Source: Candidatus Bilophila faecipullorum
GTDB taxonomy: Bacteria; Desulfobacterota; Desulfovibrionia; Desulfovibrionales; Desulfovibrionaceae
Direction: 5' to 3'
Length of the DNA: 64,000 bases
NCBI GenBank assembly: GCA_944326695.1
Contig: CALVEZ010000008.1
Coordinates: 43,732-107,731 of the forward strand
Both the position numbers and the translations under genes were made by a program. Positions 1 through 9,417 of the stretch are shown piece after piece (the first letter of the stretch is position 1; each line of letters begins with the position of its first letter). Under the pieces are notes generated by a model. The model made no database searches. It saw only the letters and a program-made list of their open reading frames with translations, and was not told the origin of the DNA.

Positions 1-25
1 CGTACAAAAGGCGGGAGGCGCGACA

Positions 26-979
26 ATGGAAAGGAAGGAAGAGAGGCACGAAGCCCCGGACGAGGCCCCGCGCGGAAGAAGGATGCCCACCCCTTTCCGC
101 TTCGTGCGGCTGTGGAAGGCGGATGCCCTACGCCCAGAGGAATCAACTCCGCCAGCCCTGCAACGGACGCGAAGGACAGCCGCTCTTCGAGCACAGGAAC
201 ACGCGCGCCTTCGGCCCGTTCGGATCGCTGGCCGAGGCGCTCTTCCAGTACAGGAGGAGGCTCGAACGGAGAACCCCGCACAGGGCCATGAGCCGGAACC
301 GCTTCGGGGCATGGCGACGCAGAGGCAAGGCCGCCGAGCGGAAAAGGGGGCTCCCTCTACGCCCTCCTTCCTTTCCGAAATCCAGCGGGCCCTGCTGCTC
401 TCGCTTGGGCTCAACCTTCCGGCTGCGGCTGGGCTGGCGGCGGTGTCCCTGCCTCTGGTCGCTCTCGTGCTGGGGCACGGGGCCTTTGATGAACAGGCCG
501 TTTCCGCCACCGCGCTTGCCCTCTGCGCCTATGCGCCGGGCCTGCCCGCCTACGCCCTGTCCCGCCCGCTGCTCGCCGCCTGCCACGCGCTGGAAAACGG
601 CGTCCCGTTGCGGGCGGCGGCGTGGGGCCTCCTCGTTTCCCTTGCGGCGGGCGGTGCGCTGACCCTGCTGGCCGGGGCGTGGGGGCCGCCCCTCGGCGTC
701 TCGCTCGGCCTGTGGTGCAACGCCGCCCTGCTCTGGCGCGGCGTGTCCCGCTCCGTCCCCCTGCGACTTTCCCGGCGTTCGCTGGCCGTACAGGGGCTCG
801 GCACCCTGATGACCTTCGCGGCGGCGTGGGGCGTCGTGCACGGGCTGGACGGTCATTCCGCCGTAGCGCAACTCGCCTGCGCCGTCCCAGCCGGGGCAGC
901 CGTCTACGGCGTATGCGTTGCCGTGGGCGACAAGGGCCTTTTCGCCTGCCTCAAACGTTCCCACACCCGGGGAGTCTGA
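26..979 (+). pseudogene. murJ: MurJ/MviN-like C-terminal fragment
   Basis: From about residue 113 to the end the product looks like the C-terminal half of the lipid II flippase MurJ. It has several hydrophobic segments and the family-like stretch LGHGAFDEQAVSATALAL followed by YAPGLPAYALSRPLLAACHAL. MurJ is normally about 500 residues with 14 membrane segments; only some 200 residues of it are present. The first 110 residues are charged, rich in Arg and Glu, and do not resemble MurJ in this or the other frames I read. A GGGAGG lies 7 bases before the ATG, so the ORF could be translated. I infer a truncated or recombined copy that is probably not a working flippase. A sequence error upstream is an alternative. 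Confidence 0.5.
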
Positions 980-1386
980 CGTCTGTTCCCTCGGGTGGGG
1001 TCTGAGCCGCTGACGGCTGGACGCGGGCTGACGTCCGCGCCCCTCGGACGAGGCCTCATCACCACCGCCGATTTCCTCAGCGGCCAGCTGACGTCCCCGC
1101 CCACCGGACGAGGCCGCGGGACAGCCGGACGAAATCCCGATCTTTGACATGCGTCCCCATCGGAGGAGGTTCCCGCAGCCGGTCGATGCGGCGGGATTTT
1201 CCCGGCCTATACGGCCCCGGACGCAAGGAAGCCCAAGCCTCCGCCGACATGAAAAACGCCGTTTTCCATCTTTTCGGAAGGCCGCGCCCTGATGGAGCTT
1301 GCAAGGCGGCAGATGCGCCGCCCGTCAAAAAATTTCATCCCCTTAGAGCCCTTCACATTCCATGCCGCGCGTCCTATAGTGCCGCA
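980..1386. other. Intergenic region with a direct repeat
   Basis: No convincing gene. A roughly 28-base imperfect direct repeat (GCTGACGTCC..GCCC..CGGACGAGGCC) occurs at about 1028-1055 and 1088-1115. A GC-rich inverted repeat (GGCG...CGCC) near 1306-1323 and the promoter of the next gene complete the region. Confidence 0.5.
1352..1380 (+). promoter_or_regulatory. Sigma-70-like promoter abutting the next start codon
   Basis: TTCACA (1352-1357), a 17-base spacer and TATAGT (1375-1380) form a good promoter. The expected transcription start falls on or next to the ATG at 1387 and no Shine-Dalgarno sequence is visible, so the mRNA may be leaderless. Confidence 0.5.
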
Positions 1387-3411
1387 ATGAAAAAAACGTT
1401 TCTTCCCCCGTTCTTCCGCACCCTGAGCCGCCTCTTCCTTGGCACGCTGCTGGTGCTCGTGCTGGCGCGGGGAGCCATGCTCTGGCTCCTCTGGCCGGAA
1501 ATCGCCTCCAATCCGGCTTCCGACATTCTCAACGCGCTGTACATCGGTACCAAGTTCGACATCCGCATGGTCGTACTGGCGCTCATCCCCATCGCGCTCG
1601 TCCTCGGCATTCCGCCCCTTGAGCGGCGGCTGACGCGAAGCCGCCTTTTCCGGGGGGCGATGGGTGCCCTCTACGGTGCGGCCTTCGCCGTGGCCATGCT
1701 GGTCTATATCGTGGACTTCGGGTGGTTTTTCTATATGCGCACCCGCGTGGACGCCACCCTTTTCGACTTCGTGGGCGATCCGGCCATTTCCACGGAAATG
1801 GTCTGGGAAACGTATCCGGTTATCTGGATCGGGCTCGGGCTGGCTCTGATCACCACCCTCTACGTCCTTTTCGTAAGCCGCACGCTGGCCGCGCACGAGG
1901 CGACGCCTCCGCTCGGGCGGAAAGGGCGCGCCCTGTGGAGCGTGGGCACCTTCGTCTGCCTCTTCCTGCTCGGCTACGGGCAGATCAGCTCCAACTACTT
2001 CCCCCTGCGCTGGAGCAATGCCTTTTTCAGCGTGGACAAGAACATCTCCACGCTGGCCCTGAACCCCATCCAGAACCTCTACGATACGGTCAAGGCCGCC
2101 CGGGGTACGCGCCCCGACATCAAGGCCACGCGGGAAAGCTACCCGCGCATTGCGGCCTGGCTGCGCGTGCCCGATCCCGACCCCCAAAAGCTCAACTTCG
2201 TGCGTCGCGTGCCCGGCACGGCAGCCAAGCAGGAAAAGCCGCTCAACATCGTGATCATCATCATGGAATCCATGACGTGGCCGCGCACCTCCTTCTCCCC
2301 CAACCTCACGGGCATCCCCGAGGACACCACGCCCAATCTGACGGCGCTGGCCAAGGAGTCGCTCTACTACCCGCTCTTCTTCGCGCCCACGCGCACCACC
2401 GCCCGCGCCATCTTCACCACCATGACCGGCATCCCGGACGTAAACCGCTCGGGCGGCACCAGCTCGCGCAACCAGTCGCTGGTGGATCAAAATCTGATGA
2501 TGAACGAATTCAAGAACTACAGCAAATATTACATGATCGGCGGGAGCGCGAGCTGGGCCAATATCCGCGGCTTCATCTCGCACAACGTGGAAGGCCTGAA
2601 TCTGATCGAGGAAGGTTACTGGAAAGCGCCCAACACGGACGTGTGGGGGCTCTCCGACCTTGATCTCTTCCGAGAATCCGTAGGCGTGCTCGACGACGCG
2701 CCCAAGCCTTTCGTGGCCGTCATCCAGACGGCGGGCTTCCACCGTCCCTACACCATCCCGGACGACAACGCGGGCTTCAAGATCAAGGAGCCCTCCGAGG
2801 CGATCCTGAAAAACTACGGCTTCACCGGCGCGGACGAGTACAATTCGCTGCGCTTCTCCGACCACGCGCTCGGGGAATTCTTCCGGCTGGCGCGCAAGGA
2901 ACTGTGGTTCGACAACACCGTCTTCGCCATCTTCGGGGATCATGGGCTCAACGATCCCTCCCTGAACATGACGCCCGGCTATCTGGGCTGCCGCCTGCAA
3001 AGCAATCACACACCCATGCTCATTTACGCACCCGGGCTGATGGCTTCCGGCAGGCTCACCCCCGGCGTGGACCCGCGTCCCTGCGGGCAGCCTGACATCT
3101 TCCCTACGCTGGCTTCGCTGGCGGGCATCCCCTACCGCTACAACGCACTCGGCCGTAACCTCCTCGACCCCGATACCACACGCGACGAAATGCAGTTCCT
3201 CGGCGGCGACAGCGAAGAGACCGTCCGTCTTGTGGAAAACGGCTACTGCTATATCCGCGAGCACGGCGAACACCTCTACAAACTCGACGCCCCGGTGCTG
3301 GAAGACCTGATTGAAACGGACCCCGAGCGCGCCGCGCACATGCGCCAGTACGCACAGGATTTCTATAACGTCTCCAAATACCTGCTCTACAACAACAAGA
3401 AATTCGATTGA
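1387..3411 (+). CDS. LTA-synthase/MdoB-like phosphoglycerol transferase (sulfatase fold)
   Basis: Product of 674 residues. The N-terminal 200 or so residues carry about five hydrophobic segments; the rest is an alkaline-phosphatase-superfamily domain outside the membrane. Visible motifs are the first metal-binding strand VIIIMESMTW, the nucleophile region FAPTRTTARAIFTTMTG (a Thr nucleophile is expected by analogy with LtaS), and the C-terminal metal site IFGDHG. The family moves phosphoglycerol or phosphoethanolamine groups onto cell-envelope glycans or lipids; the acceptor here cannot be told. I chose ATG 1387 because hydrophobic and membrane-like sequence begins right after it and a promoter ends 6 bases before it. 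An in-frame ATG at 1144 would add 81 residues that look non-coding. A terminator follows at 3474. Confidence 0.85.
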   Translation: MKKTFLPPFFRTLSRLFLGTLLVLVLARGAMLWLLWPEIASNPASDILNALYIGTKFDIRMVVLALIPIALVLGIPPLERRLTRSRLFRGAMGALYGAAFAVAMLVYIVDFGWFFYMRTRVDATLFDFVGDPAISTEMVWETYPVIWIGLGLALITTLYVLFVSRTLAAHEATPPLGRKGRALWSVGTFVCLFLLGYGQISSNYFPLRWSNAFFSVDKNISTLALNPIQNLYDTVKAARGTRPDIKATRESYPRIAAWLRVPDPDPQKLNFVRRVPGTAAKQEKPLNIVIIIMESMTWPRTSFSPNLTGIPEDTTPNLTALAKESLYYPLFFAPTRTTARAIFTTMTGIPDVNRSGGTSSRNQSLVDQNLMMNEFKNYSKYYMIGGSASWANIRGFISHNVEGLNLIEEGYWKAPNTDVWGLSDLDLFRESVGVLDDAPKPFVAVIQTAGFHRPYTIPDDNAGFKIKEPSEAILKNYGFTGADEYNSLRFSDHALGEFFRLARKELWFDNTVFAIFGDHGLNDPSLNMTPGYLGCRLQSNHTPMLIYAPGLMASGRLTPGVDPRPCGQPDIFPTLASLAGIPYRYNALGRNLLDPDTTRDEMQFLGGDSEETVRLVENGYCYIREHGEHLYKLDAPVLEDLIETDPERAAHMRQYAQDFYNVSKYLLYNNKKFD

Positions 3412-3473
3412 TCGGAAGCGGGCCCCGGATCGCGGCGGGCCCTCCCGCTCCCCCGCTTGCCCGTTCTTCCTAC

Positions 3474-3506
3474 AAAGCCGGCGTTTCCCTTGACGTCGGC
3501 TTTTTT
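3474..3506 (+). terminator. Rho-independent terminator
   Basis: An AAAGCCG...CGGCTTTTTT hairpin with a T-run, about 60 bases after the phosphoglycerol transferase stop. Confidence 0.7.
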
Positions 3507-3748
3507 GCGCCTTTCGATGTGCACGGGCCGCCGTGCATCCTGCAAGGTGCGGCCAAGGAAAACGCCCGCCCGCTCAACCTCCCGGAAACGAAAAAAGCCA
3601 TCAACACATTGAAAATACAAAAACAAGTAAAACGAAAAACACCACTCCGACCACTGGCACGCTTCATGCTTTTCTGCGGGAACCACGCACCGCGCCGTGC
3701 CGCCTGCGGGCGGTCCCGCGCGGAAACCGAAATCCATGAGGTCTCACT
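3507..3748 (+). other. Intergenic region, promoter likely
   Basis: AT-rich stretch around 3590-3645 between two GC-rich genes, a plausible site for the promoter of the methyltransferase-like gene. No other structure seen. Confidence 0.3.
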
Positions 3749-4510
3749 ATGGTCCATCGATACGGAACATCCCTGCTTCACGGCCCTGCCGCGTGCGGCC
3801 AGAACCTTCCCGCTGCGGCGGCGCTGATTCCCGGGCTTCCGTCGGAAGGCTGGAAGCGGAAAGAAAGCAATCTGAAAGCGTTCCGCACGGCCTGTTCCCG
3901 GAACCTTTCCGGGGCCGCCCGCCGCTTGGACGCCCTCTTGCGCGGCCTGGGCGCGCTCGACGGAAAGGCCCCTTCCGCGGAGGCATATAGGCCCGAAGCA
4001 ACGGCACGCCATCTTGTGGACACGCGCTCCCTCCCGGAAAAGGGAGCCCTCCTGCACTTTCAGGCCGGGGACGGCGGCTTTCTGGAAGGCTTTCACGCCC
4101 TGAGGCCGCAATGGGAGCTGTCGGCCATCGAATCCGGGGCGGACTTCATGAAGCTGCTGGACAAGGAATTTCTGACTGCGGCCTGCAATGCGGGGTACCG
4201 CGATGCGGACCTCTCCCGTGCCTTCGACGTCATCGTCGTCACCAAGCCGCTCGATACGGTGGACAAACCCCTTGAGGCCCTGCGCTGGCTGTGCCGCCGC
4301 CTCGCGGAGGGCGGAACCTTCTATTGCCACCAGCCTCCCTGCATCCGCTCGGGCTTCAGCCTGTGCGGGGCGGCGCACGGCATGAAGCTGCGCATCGCCA
4401 ACCTCGTCACACTCTGCCAGGCCGCAGGACTTTCCATAGAATATCTGGATACGCAGGACGAGGCCATCCGCCTTTGCGCCCTCAAAACCGTCTCCTCCCG
4501 AGAGCGCTGA
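3749..4510 (+). CDS. Class I SAM-dependent methyltransferase-like protein
   Basis: Product of 253 residues. After a non-descript N-terminus there is a Rossmann-like run: GALLHFQAGDGGFLEGF at about residues 98-114 sits where SAM methyltransferases have their glycine-rich loop, followed by LSAIESG (acidic residue closing the second strand), FDVIVVTKPLDTVDKP (strand 4 region) and LRWLCRRLAEGGTFYCHQP, the typical 'leader, large-loss, featureless' post-motif strand. The substrate cannot be told. The start is supported by a GAGG 7 bases upstream. The gene stands alone between two terminator-flanked regions. The glycine loop is weaker than usual (AGDGG instead of GxGxG), so a catalytically dead homologue is possible. 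Confidence 0.55.
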   Translation: MVHRYGTSLLHGPAACGQNLPAAAALIPGLPSEGWKRKESNLKAFRTACSRNLSGAARRLDALLRGLGALDGKAPSAEAYRPEATARHLVDTRSLPEKGALLHFQAGDGGFLEGFHALRPQWELSAIESGADFMKLLDKEFLTAACNAGYRDADLSRAFDVIVVTKPLDTVDKPLEALRWLCRRLAEGGTFYCHQPPCIRSGFSLCGAAHGMKLRIANLVTLCQAAGLSIEYLDTQDEAIRLCALKTVSSRER

Positions 4511-4796
4511 GGTCCCTCTCCCATGCGGGCCCAACGGCCCGGATGGGCAAAGCGCGATATGTTCATCGCGCCGGTTCCCTCAGCGCGGGCGCGGCAGCCC
4601 CTCTCTCCGCCCGCCGCGCCCCAAACGGCTCCTTTCCCCGGCTGACGCCTTGCCGGGAAAGGAGGCCGCCTTTACGCAGGGACATCCATAAAAAGGCGGG
4701 AAAAGAGGATTGGGGGGGCTGGACCTCCTTCGACCTCACGGCTATACACAAGGGACGGCGTTTCTTTTCACCTCGTCCCTAACGGAGTGTCCTTCC
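4511..4796 (+). other. ilvB upstream region with hairpins
   Basis: CCTTTCCCCGGC...GCCGGGAAAGG at about 4630-4661 is a strong stem. AGGGACG...CGTCCCT just before the ilvB ribosome site is a second. I looked for a Leu/Ile/Val-rich leader peptide, as expected for attenuation of ilv genes, and found none. Confidence 0.4.
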
Positions 4797-6491
4797 ATGC
4801 AGTTGAACGGTGCCAGAATTCTCATCGAGTGCCTGATCCGCGAAGGCGTTGACCTCATCTTCGGATATCCGGGCGGTTCCGTCCTTGATATTTACGACGA
4901 ATTGCCCCACTACGGCGATCAGCTACGACATGTTCTGGTACGGCACGAACAGGCCGCCGTCCACGCCGCCGACGGCTACGCCCGCGCCACGGGCAAGGTG
5001 GGCGTCTGCATGGCCACGTCGGGGCCCGGCGCGACCAACACCGTGACCGGCATCGCCACGGCCTATTGCGATTCCATCCCCCTCGTGATCTTCACGGGGC
5101 AGGTCCCCACCGGGCTCATCGGCAACGACGCCTTTCAGGAGGTGGACATCGCGGGCATCACCCGTCCCTGCACCAAGCACAACTATATGGTGAAGGACGT
5201 CAAGGAGCTGGCCAAGGTCATCCGCCAGGCCTTCTATCTGGCCCGTTCGGGGCGGCCCGGCCCGGTGCTCGTGGACCTGCCCAAAAACGTGCTTCAGGGT
5301 TCCGCCGAATTCGTGTGGCCGGATGACGTGAGCATGAGGAGCTACAACCCCACCTACCGCCCCAACTACGCGCAGATACGCAAGGTGGTGGACGCGCTCT
5401 ATAAGGCCGAACGCCCCCTGCTCTTTGGCGGCGGCGGCGTGATCATGTCCAACGCGAGCGAGGAATTCCGCCATCTCGCCGCCAGCCTGCACATCCCCGT
5501 CACCTGCTCGCTCATGGGGCTTGGGGCCTTCCCCGGCAACCATCCCCAGTGGCTCGGGATGCTCGGGATGCACGGCACCTACGCGGCCAACAAAGCCGTC
5601 AGCAACGCCGACCTGCTGCTGGCCGTGGGCGTGCGCTTCGACGACCGCGTGACGGGCCGCCTTTCCTCCTTCGCGCCCAAGGCCACCATCGTGCACATCG
5701 ACATCGACCCGACCTCCATCCACAAGAACGTCAACGTGCGCATCCCCGTGGTGGGCGACTGCCGCAACTCGCTGACGGCCATCCGCGAGCACCTCGACAA
5801 CCGCGAGCCCCTGCCGTGGAAGGAGCGTTTCGCCCCGTGGCAGGCGCAGCTCGACGCCTGGAAAGAGGAGCAGCCGATCACCTGGACGCGCGACCCCGCC
5901 GTGATCAAGCCGCAGGACGTCATTGAAACCACCTACCGGATCACGGAAGGCAAGGCCATCCTGACCACGGAAGTGGGCCAGCATCAGATGTGGGCCGCGC
6001 AGCTCTATACCTTTACCGAGCCGCGTACCCTGCTCACCTCGGGCGGCCTCGGCACGATGGGCTACGGCTTCCCGGCGGCCATCGGCGCGCAGTTCGCCTA
6101 TCCCCACAAGCTGGTCATCGACGTTTCCGGCGACGGCTCTTTCCAGATGAACCTGCAGGAGCTGATCACCGCCGTGAGCAACAAGCTTCCCGTCAAGGTC
6201 CTCATCCTGAACAATTTCTATCTGGGTATGGTGCGCCAGTTGCAGCAGCTTTTCTACGGCGAACGCTGCAACGCCGTGGACATCGCGGATCAGCCGGACT
6301 TCGTGAAGCTGGCCGAAGCCTACGGCGCGGAAGGCTACCGCATCACCAGGCCGGAAGACCTGGAGCCGACCCTGCGCGCCGCTTTCGCCAGCCCGAACAC
6401 GGCCATCATCGACGTGCACGTGGAACGCACCGAAAACGTCTACCCGACCGTGCCCGCCGGGGCCTCGCTGGATGAAATGCTGCTCCTTTAG
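4797..6491 (+). CDS. ilvB: Acetolactate synthase, catalytic (large) subunit
   Basis: Product of 564 residues, normal for a biosynthetic, FAD- and thiamine-diphosphate-dependent acetohydroxyacid synthase. It condenses pyruvate with pyruvate or 2-oxobutyrate at the first common step of valine, leucine and isoleucine synthesis. Visible are the N-terminal FGYPGGSVLDIYDEL with the catalytic Glu region RHEQAAVHAADGYARATG, the FAD domain, and the ThDP site GDGSFQMNLQELIT plus NNFYLGMVRQ. The start is ATG 4797, preceded by GGAG; an earlier in-frame ATG at 4710 would add 29 unlike residues. The regulatory small subunit ilvN, often next to ilvB, is not downstream; the next gene is dapA. The enzyme must then use a small subunit encoded elsewhere or work without one. 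Confidence 0.95.
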   Translation: MQLNGARILIECLIREGVDLIFGYPGGSVLDIYDELPHYGDQLRHVLVRHEQAAVHAADGYARATGKVGVCMATSGPGATNTVTGIATAYCDSIPLVIFTGQVPTGLIGNDAFQEVDIAGITRPCTKHNYMVKDVKELAKVIRQAFYLARSGRPGPVLVDLPKNVLQGSAEFVWPDDVSMRSYNPTYRPNYAQIRKVVDALYKAERPLLFGGGGVIMSNASEEFRHLAASLHIPVTCSLMGLGAFPGNHPQWLGMLGMHGTYAANKAVSNADLLLAVGVRFDDRVTGRLSSFAPKATIVHIDIDPTSIHKNVNVRIPVVGDCRNSLTAIREHLDNREPLPWKERFAPWQAQLDAWKEEQPITWTRDPAVIKPQDVIETTYRITEGKAILTTEVGQHQMWAAQLYTFTEPRTLLTSGGLGTMGYGFPAAIGAQFAYPHKLVIDVSGDGSFQMNLQELITAVSNKLPVKVLILNNFYLGMVRQLQQLFYGERCNAVDIADQPDFVKLAEAYGAEGYRITRPEDLEPTLRAAFASPNTAIIDVHVERTENVYPTVPAGASLDEMLLL

Positions 6492-6767
6492 GACAGCTCC
6501 CGTTCCCGCGCCGCCCGCCAAAAGCCGATTTTTTCCAAAGGGTAAGGAAAAAGGATGACCAGGGCGCGGCGGCGCGCCATGAGGATGTCCTTTTGCCATA
6601 CACGGCAACCATTTGGAAAAACGGCCTTGGCGCGGGCGATGTAAGGCGATCCAGCCCCGCGAAAGAGGGAATCCACGGGAGCATGGACAAGGTGCCCTCC
6701 CGTACTTTACTGCCTCCGTGCTTTACGCTACGTTTACTATCCATTACCGCATTGAAAGGGGATTTTT

Positions 6768-7658
6768 ATGAGTACCGGACGTTTCCACGGCGCGTTTACC
6801 GCGCTGGTGACGCCGTTCAAGGACGGCAAAATCGATGAGGAAGCCTACCGCGAATTCATCGAGTGGCAGATCGAACAGGGCATCGACGGCCTTGTGCCCT
6901 GCGGCACCACGGGCGAATCGGCCACGATGACCCACGATGAGCACGAAGCCGCCATCCGCATCTGCGTGGAGCAGGCCAACAAACGCGTCCCCGTCATCGC
7001 GGGCGCGGGCTCCAACAACACCCGGGAAGCCATCCCCCTGACCCAGTTCGCCAAAAAGGTGGGCGCGGACGCCGCGCTGCACATCACGCCCTACTACAAC
7101 AAGCCCACGCAGGAAGGCCTCTACCAGCACTTCAAGGCCATCTGCGACGAAGTGTCCCTGCCGATCATCCTCTACAACGTGCCCGGCCGCACCGGTTGCA
7201 ACATGCTTCCCCCCACTGTCGCCCGCGTCGCCCGCGACATGCCCGACGTGGTCGGCATCAAGGAAGCCACCGCCGATCTCGTGCACGTCTCCGATCTCGT
7301 GGAACAGTGCCCTGCCGGATTTCAGGTGCTTTCCGGCGACGACTTCACGGTCCTCCCCCACATCGCCGTGGGCGGCTGCGGCGTGATTTCCGTCACCGCC
7401 AACATCGCGCCCGCGAAAATGGCCGCCCTGTGCAAGGCCACCCTCGCCGGGGACATGGAAGAGGCGAGACGCCTGCACTTCGAGCTCATGCCCCTCAACC
7501 GGGCCATGTTCATGGAAACCAACCCCATTCCGGTCAAAACCGCCGTGTGCATGATGCGGGGCCTTCCCCTCGAATTCCGCCTGCCCATGGTGCCGCTCAT
7601 GCCCGCCAATCAGGAAAAGCTGGTCCAGATACTCAAAGACTGCGGCCTGCTCCATTAA
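6768..7658 (+). CDS. dapA: 4-hydroxy-tetrahydrodipicolinate synthase
   Basis: Product of 296 residues, the normal DapA length. It condenses pyruvate with aspartate semialdehyde, the first committed step to diaminopimelate and lysine. Visible motifs: the substrate loop [10 protein letters not shown] near residue 45, [17 protein letters not shown], the catalytic Tyr of [11 protein letters not shown], and the Schiff-base Lys in [11 protein letters not shown]. The start is supported by GAAAGGGG 6 bases upstream. It is separated from ilvB by about 275 bases and followed at 87 bases by hisI, so it may share a transcript with hisI-hisG. Confidence 0.95.
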   Translation: MSTGRFHGAFTALVTPFKDGKIDEEAYREFIEWQIEQGIDGLVPCGTTGESATMTHDEHEAAIRICVEQANKRVPVIAGAGSNNTREAIPLTQFAKKVGADAALHITPYYNKPTQEGLYQHFKAICDEVSLPIILYNVPGRTGCNMLPPTVARVARDMPDVVGIKEATADLVHVSDLVEQCPAGFQVLSGDDFTVLPHIAVGGCGVISVTANIAPAKMAALCKATLAGDMEEARRLHFELMPLNRAMFMETNPIPVKTAVCMMRGLPLEFRLPMVPLMPANQEKLVQILKDCGLLH

Positions 7659-7744
7659 TGCAAGCGTACGCAAGCGCCACGGCCTCCCCGGAGTCCGTGG
7701 CGTTTTGCGTTTGCGCCCATCCATAACAACGCCAAGGAGTTTTC

Positions 7745-8137
7745 ATGGAATCGTCACTTGCCTTTACGCCGGACTTCAGCAAATCTGGAGGCCTCATCGC
7801 CGCCGTGGCGCAGGATGCCCAGACCCTCGACGTGCTCATGCTGGCGTGGATGAACCCCGAAGCGTGGGAAAAAACCCTTGAAACCGGCGAGGCCCACTAT
7901 TACAGCCGCAGCCGCAAGTGCCTGTGGCACAAGGGCGGCACGTCCGGGCACGTGCAGAAGGTCAAGTCCATCCGGCTCGACTGCGACGGCGACGCGGTCG
8001 TCCTGCTCATCGAGCAGGTGGGCGGCGCGGCCTGTCATGAAGGCTACCGGAGCTGCTTTTCCCGCGAACTTTGCAACGGCACCGTAAGCCGCTGTTCCGA
8101 ACTCGTTTTCGACCCCAAAGAGGTGTACAATGGCTAA
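7745..8137 (+). CDS. hisI: Phosphoribosyl-AMP cyclohydrolase
   Basis: Product of 130 residues, a single-domain HisI without the fused HisE pyrophosphohydrolase seen in many proteobacteria. It opens the purine ring of PR-AMP in histidine synthesis. The zinc-binding residues are visible in [13 protein letters not shown] and [10 protein letters not shown], and the substrate signature [16 protein letters not shown] is intact. AAGGAG lies 5 bases before the ATG. The 3' end overlaps hisG by 8 bases, which indicates translational coupling. hisF and hisH lie 16 kb away on the other strand, so his genes are scattered. Confidence 0.95.
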   Translation: MESSLAFTPDFSKSGGLIAAVAQDAQTLDVLMLAWMNPEAWEKTLETGEAHYYSRSRKCLWHKGGTSGHVQKVKSIRLDCDGDAVVLLIEQVGGAACHEGYRSCFSRELCNGTVSRCSELVFDPKEVYNG

Positions 8138-9008
8138 TCCCCTGCTCAAGCTCGGCCTGCCCAAGGGCTCTCTGGAAGATGCGACCATCGATCTCTTCGA
8201 CCGCGCCGGCTGGAAAGTCCGCAAACATCCCCGCAACTACTTCCCGGACATCAACGATCCCGAGATCACGGCCAAGCTGTGCCGCGTGCAGGAGATTCCC
8301 CTCTACATTCAGGACGGCGTCCTCGATCTCGGGCTGACCGGCAAGGACTGGGTGCAGGAAACCGGGGCCGACGTGGTGGTCGTGTCCGATCTCATCTACT
8401 CCAAGGTGTCCAACAAGCCCGCCCGCTGGGTACTGGCCGTGGCCGAGGATTCCCCCTACCGCAAGCCCGAGGACCTCGCCGGAAAGCGCATCGCCACCGA
8501 GCTCATGGGCGTGTGCACGGCCTATTTCAAGGAGCGCGGCATTCCCGTCAACATCAACTACTCGTGGGGCGCGACCGAGGCCAAGGTCGTGGAGGGCCTC
8601 GCCGACGCCATCGTCGAGGTGACGGAGACGGAAACGACCATCCGCGCCCACAACCTGCGCGTCATCGATGAAGTGCTGGTGACGAATACCGTGCTCATCG
8701 CCAACGCCGCGGCCATGCAGGACCCCGCCAAACGCCGCAAGATCGACCAGATCAACCTCCTCCTGCAAGGCGCGCTGCGGGCCGAGTCGCTCGTCTGCCT
8801 CAAGATGAACGCCCCCGCCGCCAAGCTCGACGCCATCCTCGCCCTGCTGCCCTCGCTGAACTCCCCCACGGTCGCCCCGCTCCAGAACGGCGAGTGGCTC
8901 TCGCTCGAAACCGTGGTCAGCACGGGGATCGTCCGCGATCTCATCCCCCAACTCCGCGAGGCCGGGGCCGAGGGCATCCTCGAATACGCCCTGAACAAGG
9001 TTATTTAA
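8130..9008 (+). CDS. hisG: ATP phosphoribosyltransferase, long form
   Basis: Product of 292 residues, the long HisG form with a C-terminal ACT-like regulatory domain that binds histidine and needs no HisZ. It joins ATP and PRPP in the first step of histidine synthesis. The N-terminus [18 protein letters not shown] and the PRPP/phosphate region [23 protein letters not shown] are typical of the family. The C-terminal 70 residues ([20 protein letters not shown]) match the regulatory domain. The start lies inside the hisI 3' end. Two strong inverted repeats follow the stop. Confidence 0.95.
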   Translation: MANPLLKLGLPKGSLEDATIDLFDRAGWKVRKHPRNYFPDINDPEITAKLCRVQEIPLYIQDGVLDLGLTGKDWVQETGADVVVVSDLIYSKVSNKPARWVLAVAEDSPYRKPEDLAGKRIATELMGVCTAYFKERGIPVNINYSWGATEAKVVEGLADAIVEVTETETTIRAHNLRVIDEVLVTNTVLIANAAAMQDPAKRRKIDQINLLLQGALRAESLVCLKMNAPAAKLDAILALLPSLNSPTVAPLQNGEWLSLETVVSTGIVRDLIPQLREAGAEGILEYALNKVI

Positions 9009-9031
9009 AGAAGGAAAGGCATGCCTCCGGC

Positions 9032-9057
9032 GGCTGGGGGGCATGATGCCCCCCAGC
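9032..9057. repeat. Perfect inverted repeat after hisG
   Basis: GGCTGGGGGGCAT is followed directly by its reverse complement ATGCCCCCCAGCC. The hairpin has no T-run and may stabilise the 3' end. Confidence 0.7.
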
Positions 9058-9066
9058 CCCCCTCAA

Positions 9067-9126
9067 GGCGAAAAGGAAGGGTTCCGTCTCCGGCTTGCGC
9101 CGAAGACGGAACCCTTCCTTTTCGCC
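9067..9126. terminator. Long hairpin, hisG terminator
   Basis: About 27-base arms (GGCGAAAAGGAAGGGTTCCG and its complement) with a 4-base loop, 59 bases past the hisG stop. T-rich within the descending arm (CCTTCCTTTTC). Confidence 0.6.
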
Positions 9127-9300
9127 CCGATGCCGTCAGGCGTATCTTTTTCAGAGGTTCCCGGCTGTCTGCCATGTTTTAAAAAATCGATCTATCCCAA
9201 CCAATTCAGCAGGTAAAACAAAAACTCGGCCCCCCGCCTTTCTCCTGCCGTCTCCCCGCCTTCACTCCGTCTCCCGCCGGAACGAACTCCCGTCGCGCAA

Positions 9301-9394
9301 CCTCCCCACCAGTCGAACGTCTTTGAAGAGGATGGGGGAGGTTTGGAGGGGGAAGGAGAAACTTTCTCCAGAAAGTTTCTCCTTCCCCCTCCAA
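9301..9394. repeat. Palindromic repeat element, copy A
   Basis: Begins CCTCCCCACCAGTCGAACGT, then CTTTGAAGAGGATGGGGGAG, then a perfect hairpin (9343-9394) with arms TTGGAGGGGGAAGGAGAAAC and a TTTCTCCAGAAA tip. It ends 24 bases past the rlmH stop. Nearly identical to copy B at 16275-16368. Confidence 0.85.
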
Positions 9395-9417
9395 TCTTTC
9401 CTCAATCTCCCCTCTTT

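Noticed and set aside
143..1150. Long minus-strand ORF opposite the MurJ fragment
   Set aside because: Arg/Gly-rich with no fold-like pattern; an expected shadow in GC-rich DNA.
1207..3339. 710-codon minus-strand ORF
   Set aside because: Antisense of the phosphoglycerol transferase, which has clear motifs and membrane segments; the antisense product is His/Arg/Gly-rich.
4511..4796. Attenuator leader peptide before ilvB
   Set aside because: No ORF with clustered Leu, Ile or Val codons next to a terminator.
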